Assembly: GCF_029094525.1 (NCBI RefSeq)
Contig: NZ_CP119107.1
Location: 2,976,001 to 3,040,000, forward strand
Length of the DNA stretch: 64,000 nucleotides
Reading direction: 5' to 3'
Source of the DNA: Pullulanibacillus sp. KACC 23026
Lineage (GTDB): Bacteria; Bacillota; Bacilli; Bacillales; Sporolactobacillaceae
How positions within the stretch are numbered: position 1 is the first letter of the stretch; each line of letters begins with the position of its first letter. The notes under the pieces are model-generated. The model searched no databases and was not told where the DNA came from. It saw only the letters and a program-made list of their open reading frames with translations. Of the stretch, positions 60,022 through 64,000 are shown one piece after another. A program made the translations under genes and the position numbers.

Positions 60022-60096
60022 GTGAAACGCGGGGACGGTTCTCCCGTTTCACTTTTTTTGTTTGGAACGCGGGGACGGTTCTCTCGTTCCACTTTT
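60022..60096 (+). repeat. Two GGGGACGG hairpin repeats; first acts as motB terminator
   Basis: GTGAAACG...CGTTTCAC (60022-60052) with the CGGGGACGGTTCTCCC core and a T7 run behaves like a terminator for motAB. A second copy (60063-60096) has GGAACG...CGTTCC arms. Same family as 11200-11384. Confidence 0.8.
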
Positions 60097-60249
60097 CTCA
60101 AAAAGTTCTAAAGTTAAATCAACTTAGCATTGAACACGTTTCTTCCCCCCTGCCTCGGTTGTTTCCGAGTCCCTTCACACAGAATCCAACCCGCTCATCA
60201 CTCTCCTCCTGTCATTGCGCTTGTTGTGATTTTCTTGTAGCATGTCTTA

Positions 60250-60677
60250 TGGAGAATGGATCCGAAGAAATGCAACTATCCGAACTTCTGGCCAACTAAC
60301 GCTATATTGGCGGGGTTATTGTTGCGGCGATCAGTTTAATCTACCTGACGATTCTTGGTCATGCATTAAACTTTTTATCCATTCACTTCATTCCTACTGT
60401 TGTCGGTATAATGTTCATGCTGATTGCCACTTTCTCCCCTCGCCTTCAGCCAAATTGGTGGGTCGGCATCCGCACACCATGGACGATTTCGAGTGAAGAA
60501 AGTTGGTTTCGCACCCGTCGTTAAGGCGGATGGTTAGGTATTCCAGTGGGAATGCTTATTAGCATCTTAGCCTGGGCTTTACCTACTGAGTTAACAATGA
60601 GAACGGCGATTGTCATCCCGATTCTTTTATGGGCATTCATTTCAATCGTTGCTTCCTACTTCTATGCCAAAAAATAA
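60250..60677 (+). pseudogene. SdpI-family immunity/membrane protein remnant
   Basis: In one frame the translation shows membrane helices and the SdpI-type motif WWVGIRTPWTISSEESW, then an in-frame TAA at 60522-60524, after which GGWLGIPVGM and two more helices continue to a final TAA at 60675-60677. A second stop occurs near 60296. SdpI-like proteins have such W-GIRTPWT motifs. The upstream half is short of a normal start and the stops show it is decayed. Confidence 0.7.
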
Positions 60678-60692
60678 AAGGGAGATCATGAT

Positions 60693-61046
60693 ATGGCCGA
60701 ACTAATTAGAGAAGACGAAACCCTAGTTCTAAAATTGTCTACATTAGAAAAGGTAGAAGGCGTTCACGGAGATATCCGCGTCCCCTTCACCTCCGTCAAA
60801 GATATAACAATTCTTGATGATGTCATCCATGCCGTACACGGGATGAAGTTCCCTGGCAGCCGTTTGCCTGGCGTCTTCGCAATGGGTACTTTTATTTCCC
60901 GCGAAGGCAAAACATTTGTGATCGTGCATCACCAAAACAAACGCGGCGTAAAAATCAAGTTGAGCGGTGAAAGCTATAACGCACTCATTGTCGGCTTGGA
61001 TGATCCTGAAAAAGTAGCACAATCACTTGGGTTATCTAATTCCTAA
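60693..61046 (+). CDS. PH-domain-like small protein
   Basis: A 117-residue protein with beta-strand-rich sequence (DETLVLKLSTLEKVEGVH, VPFTSVKDITILDD) and a C-terminal helix; the strand pattern and end helix GESYNALIVGLDDPEKVAQSL suggest a bacterial PH-like fold. GGGAG lies seven bases before ATG. It follows the SdpI-like remnant by 15 bp and may have been its operon partner. Specific function unknown. Confidence 0.65.
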   Translation: MAELIREDETLVLKLSTLEKVEGVHGDIRVPFTSVKDITILDDVIHAVHGMKFPGSRLPGVFAMGTFISREGKTFVIVHHQNKRGVKIKLSGESYNALIVGLDDPEKVAQSLGLSNS

Positions 61047-61058
61047 TTTTATATAAAG

Positions 61059-61091
61059 CAAAAAAGGGACCTGTCCTTGGTGGCAGGTCCT
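61059..61091 (-). terminator. Terminator hairpin
   Basis: GGACCTG and CAGGTCC with extra CC/GG pairs form the stem; on the minus strand it is followed by TTTTTT, so it best terminates the XRE-type gene at 61422. It may slow plus-strand transcripts too, but has no T-run in that direction. Confidence 0.55.
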
Positions 61092-61308
61092 AATTAGTGT
61101 CTACTTCTAAATTCCATTTATAGTGGTTACTCATTGTAATTACTTTTACACAATACTATAGGCTTGACTTTTAGTGTAACGACGATTCCTTATTTCCGGA
61201 ATATAGGCCTGTCCGAATTAAACAGAGAAACCTCGTTACGCCTAACTACTCCAATAACCTATTGGGAGAGGGATAGCCATTCTGGTTACGCCTAATCGTT
61301 TTAAGTGT

Positions 61309-61378
61309 AGCGACAATTCTCTCGCTTGCTGCGGACGAACGGCCGTGCCCACGGAAAGCGAGGTTCTTTTCGCATTAA
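61309..61378. repeat. Compact copy of the dispersed CGGAAAGCGAG repeat
   Basis: ATTCTCTCGCTTG at the left and CGGAAAGCGAGGTT at the right form an imperfect inverted repeat around GGACGAACGGCCG. The left part matches 35548-35577, the right part 35972-36008, so this copy holds both ends. Confidence 0.65.
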
Positions 61379-61421
61379 AGGGCAAGTGATCCACGAGTCC
61401 AAATTTCAAGGAATAATTAAA

Positions 61422-62021
61422 TCAATAATACCGTCCCTTTTTTTCTTTCACCCATAGCCCATGCTGATTGCAATAAGTGTACAATGTGCCCCCGGACATT
61501 TTCGGAATTCGCAGTTCCGCATTCTGTTCTGGATATAACTTAACGATGAGGACCCGATCGTAAGAAACATAGGCAACAAATGAAATGAAATGGTTTTTCG
61601 TCATGTCATGCTGAAAAGTGATGTAATACTCTTGATCAATCGTCTCAATCATTGCTGCATGTTCGTCATCCTCAGGCTTTGCAAGTAATGGCGTTAGCTT
61701 TCTTCCACAGCAAGAGATCTCTGCTTCCCCTAAGCTCGTCATAACACTTCCACAATTGGAGCACACAAAAAATTTAATACGTCTCATATTCCCTCCATCA
61801 GCATCGTTGGGCTCTAAATCTCCCAATAAAATTTTTTCAATATTAACTCCTAATATGTTAGAAAGATCACCAAGCAATGACACATCAGGACAGCCTAAAC
61901 CACGTTCCCATTTCGAAATGGTCTTGTCGCTGATTCCCATTGTACTTGCGACCTCTTTTTGCGTCATTTTCTTTTCTTTTCGAAGCGTTAACAGGAGTTT
62001 GCCAACTTTACTTGTATCCAT
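61422..62021 (-). CDS. XRE regulator fused to desulfoferrodoxin-like module
   Basis: A 199-residue protein. Residues 6-60 are an XRE helix-turn-helix (MTQKEVASTMGISDKTISKW). Residues 87-199 resemble a full desulfoferrodoxin: a centre I-like cysteine set Cys87-x2-Cys90 and Cys104-Cys105, then a superoxide-reductase centre II set with His121 (EHAAMIE), His138 and His144 (QHDMTKNHF), Cys184 and His187 (CNQHGLW). All five expected centre II iron ligands are present by position. It could sense superoxide, nitric oxide or iron. Divergent context: an 18-copy repeat array lies upstream. Confidence 0.8.
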   Translation of the reverse strand: MDTSKVGKLLLTLRKEKKMTQKEVASTMGISDKTISKWERGLGCPDVSLLGDLSNILGVNIEKILLGDLEPNDADGGNMRRIKFFVCSNCGSVMTSLGEAEISCCGRKLTPLLAKPEDDEHAAMIETIDQEYYITFQHDMTKNHFISFVAYVSYDRVLIVKLYPEQNAELRIPKMSGGTLYTYCNQHGLWVKEKKGRYY

Positions 62022-62158
62022 CCGCTCACCTCTCTATCCATGATAGCTACCGATCGCCTTCAAATCAATCAACCCTCCGTAGAGTTGCATCCTCTCTCCT
62101 TATCACATCTCCCACCCCATCCGCAAAAAAATCAAACGTGAGTCGATAGCATTGCGTG

Positions 62159-63093
62159 GTCCATTACACAAATTCAAGGCGGGGCAGGACCTCTTTGTGT
62201 GCGTTAGGCGCTCCATTACACAATTTCAAGGCATAGGTGGACCTCTTTGTGTGCGTTAGGCGCTCCATTACACAAATTTAAGGCATGCGTGGACCTCTTT
62301 GTGTGCGTTGGGCGCTCCATTACACAAATTTAAGGCATGGGTGGCCCCCTCTTTGTGCGTTGGGCGCTCCATTACACAATTTCAAGGCATGCGTGGACCT
62401 CTTTGTGTGCATTGGGCGCTCCATTACACAAATTCAAGGCATGGATGGCCCTCTTTGTGTGCGTTGGGCGCTCCATTACACAAATTCAAGGCGGGGCAGG
62501 ACCTCTTTGTGTGCGTTGGGCGCCCCATTACACAAATTTAAGGCATGCGTGGACCTCTTTGTGTGCGTTGGGCGCTCCATTACACAATTTCAGGGCATGC
62601 GTGGCCCTCTTTGTGTGCGTTGGACGCTCCATTACACAATTTCAAGGCGGGGCAGGACCTCTTTGTGTGCGTTGGGCGCTCCATTACACAATTTCAAGGC
62701 ATGGATGGCCCTCTTTGTGTGCGTTGGGCGCTCCATTACACAATTTCAAGGCATGCGTGGACCTCTTTTTGTGCGTTGGGCGCTCCATTACACAATTTCA
62801 AGGCATAGGTGGACCTCTTTTTGTGCGTTGGGCGCTCCATTACACAATTTCAAGGCATGCGTGGACCTCTTTGTGTGCGTTGGGCGCTCCATTACACAAA
62901 TTCGAGGCGGGGCAGGACCTCTTTGTGTGCGTTGGGCGCTCCATTACACAAATTTAAGGCGGGGCAGACCTCTTTGTGTGCGTTGGGCGCTCCATTACAC
63001 AATTTCAAGGCATGGGTGGACCTCTTTTTGTGCGTTGGGCGCTCCATTACACAAATTCAAGGCGGGGCAGGACCACTTTGTGTGCGTTGGCGC
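62159..63093. repeat. 18-copy tandem array of 52-bp units
   Basis: CCATTACACAA recurs at 62161, 62213, 62265 and so on every 52 bp to 63044 (one unit of 51). Each unit holds TTTGTGTGCGTTGGGCGCTC followed by CATTACACAA, whose TTGTGT and ACACAA arms can pair. A short variable part after AAGGC takes only a few forms: GGGGCAGG, ATGCGTGG, ATAGGTGG and ATGGATGG. Since 52 is not a multiple of three, the open frames across it are artefacts. Not a CRISPR: there are no unique spacers. Confidence 0.9.
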
Positions 63094-63097
63094 ATCA

Positions 63098-63128
63098 CAA
63101 AAGCGCCTCCCAATAAAAGACAGGCGCT
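63098..63128 (-). terminator. Terminator after the ABC permease
   Basis: AGCGCCT and AGGCGCT form a 7-bp stem with a 13-base loop; the minus strand continues TTTTGTG. It lies 60 bp past the permease stop, at the edge of the tandem array. Confidence 0.6.
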
Positions 63129-63188
63129 CAACGAACTCTTACCTATATAATTACAAGCAGACATTCCGCCACCCAAAATGGCCTTGTG

Positions 63189-63953
63189 TTACACCGTCAC
63201 GTCGCTTTTAGCAAACACGACGAGTGAGAGAGCCATAAATACAATGAAATAACCCGCCAGCATCCCAACTGAAAAGAGAGGTGTCATGCCATTAAATACG
63301 GCGTGTTCACCACTTAAATATTGCGAGAAATTAGTATTTGAAAAGAGAACATATTTCCCCCAATTTAACTGGCTTTCTCTGAGCAGCTCGACGACCGTTT
63401 TGCCTATAATAGTGATCGCAAAAACGGATCCCACGGCAATCGCACTATTTTTAAAGACGGTAGAAAAAGCTATCGCAAGTGTCGAGATCATCAAACAATC
63501 CATAAATTCATCGACGTATTTCATCACGGTTTGTATGATCAAGTGCATGTTGTTCTGGTCAAGATGGTGGAAACCAAAGAAAATGACACTAAACAGCATG
63601 GATGAAAGAAGAAATGCGATTAGAAAATAAAGATTAACCAATTGAATCCCGAGAAATTTAGCAAGCAGCAATTCCACTCTTGAGGTCGGCCTGATTAATA
63701 AAAATTTTATAGTTCCGAGCTCATATTCAGTGGAGAGGATTGCCCCGGCAAATCCGGTAATTACAAAGGAAAGAATCATTAAAAAGCTTGCCGCACTCGC
63801 CGTTCCGACTAAGAAATTATCCGTTTCTGAACCAAACAGCCGTTTGATGACGAGCGCGATTAAGAGATTTAAAATCACAATCCCAAGGAATGCTGCCTTA
63901 GTAGTTCTTCGATTGAATAACTTTATCTGTTCATTTTTAATCAAACTGATCAT
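63189..63953 (-). CDS. ABC-2 type transporter permease
   Basis: A 254-residue membrane protein with about six helices and the ABC-2 permease pattern STEYELGTIKFLLIRPTSR after helix 2. It would pair with an ATP-binding protein encoded upstream, beyond the window. GGGAGG precedes the ATG. The last 40-60 bases of the window could hold the 3' end of that gene in either of two frames (stop at 63974-63976 or 63937-63939); I cannot choose. Substrate unknown. Confidence 0.85.
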   Translation of the reverse strand: MISLIKNEQIKLFNRRTTKAAFLGIVILNLLIALVIKRLFGSETDNFLVGTASAASFLMILSFVITGFAGAILSTEYELGTIKFLLIRPTSRVELLLAKFLGIQLVNLYFLIAFLLSSMLFSVIFFGFHHLDQNNMHLIIQTVMKYVDEFMDCLMISTLAIAFSTVFKNSAIAVGSVFAITIIGKTVVELLRESQLNWGKYVLFSNTNFSQYLSGEHAVFNGMTPLFSVGMLAGYFIVFMALSLVVFAKSDVTV

Positions 63954-64000
63954 AGTGTCCTCCCATTGCCTGTCTACTTTTTAGAACGGTAGCGCTGCCC

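Larger units (their letters stand above)
61047..61421. other. Intergenic region with terminator and dispersed repeat
   Basis: About 375 bp, no gene seen. Contains a hairpin terminator at 61059-61091, two TTACGCCTAA-type short repeats near 61246 and 61291, and a dispersed repeat copy at 61309-61378. Confidence 0.6.

Noticed and set aside
60239-60496. Plus-strand 84-codon frame overlapping the SdpI-like remnant
   Set aside because: It is in another frame from the SdpI-type motif and its translation has no family features.
62159-63093. CRISPR array
   Set aside because: The variable parts take only a few recurring forms and are short; no unique spacers and no cas genes.
62285-63211. Long plus-strand open frame (308 codons) with overlapping frames in the same region
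   Set aside because: It is the product of the 52-bp tandem repeat, which contains no stop in several frames; because 52 is not divisible by three, the reading repeats every three units. No ribosome site or protein motif.

Overview
The window comes from a motile, low-GC Gram-positive bacterium (Bacillota, Bacillales-like). Evidence: strong AGGAGG-type Shine-Dalgarno sites with frequent GTG/TTG starts, Bacillus-type flagellar proteins (FliY with CheC-like motifs, FlhO/FlhP, YaaR, YviE, YvyF, FlaG, MotE), SigD-type promoters, and PRD/PTS-linked regulation. I would not name a species; Sporolactobacillaceae or a nearby Bacillales family is a guess.

Layout. (1) 1-6472, minus strand: a catabolic operon. 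It holds a PRD/EIIB transcription regulator, an amidohydrolase-family deacetylase, a small PRD protein, a glycine-rich SFCGS protein, DUF4312, two polytopic membrane proteins (DUF4311, DUF4310) and the N-terminal part of a DgaE-like PLP enzyme cut by the window edge. (2) 6473-6924: a gap with a tiny 26-codon ORF on the plus strand ending in a strong hairpin terminator. (3) 6925-10553, minus: a YkcB/YkcC-like pair of membrane glycosyltransferases. (4) 11382-58345, minus: a nearly continuous flagellar/chemotaxis supercluster, completed by motAB on the plus strand (58476-60018). (5) 60019-64000: an accessory zone with GGGGACGG hairpin repeats, an SdpI-like pseudogene, a small PH-like protein, an XRE regulator fused to a complete desulfoferrodoxin-like module, an 18-copy 52-bp tandem array, and an ABC-2 permease.

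Within the supercluster, transcription runs from high to low coordinates: cheR-cheB-fliK-flgD-flgE; fliM-fliY-cheY-yvyF-cheA-cheW-cheW2-mcp; yaaR-flhO-flhP; fliD; csrA-hag with a truncated second flagellin; flaG-yviE; flgM-flgN-flgK-flgL; a PilZ gene; a Myb-like coiled-coil gene, fliS-fliT; then the long early operon (hypothetical, lytic enzyme, flgB, flgC, fliE through flhG, ylxL-like, sigD). SigD closes the early operon. Late genes (flgM, flaG, fliD, csrA-hag, fliS) carry promoters of the form TAAA-N15-NCCGATAA, so the usual hook-checkpoint cascade (FlgM export releasing SigD) can be read from the DNA.

Most unusual points: a double-length CsrA made of two fused CsrA domains with no fliW in the cluster, the XRE-desulfoferrodoxin fusion, the uncharacterised SFCGS/DUF4310-4312 membrane system, the 52-bp satellite array, and the 26-codon transcription unit. 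cheC and cheD are not found in the cluster.
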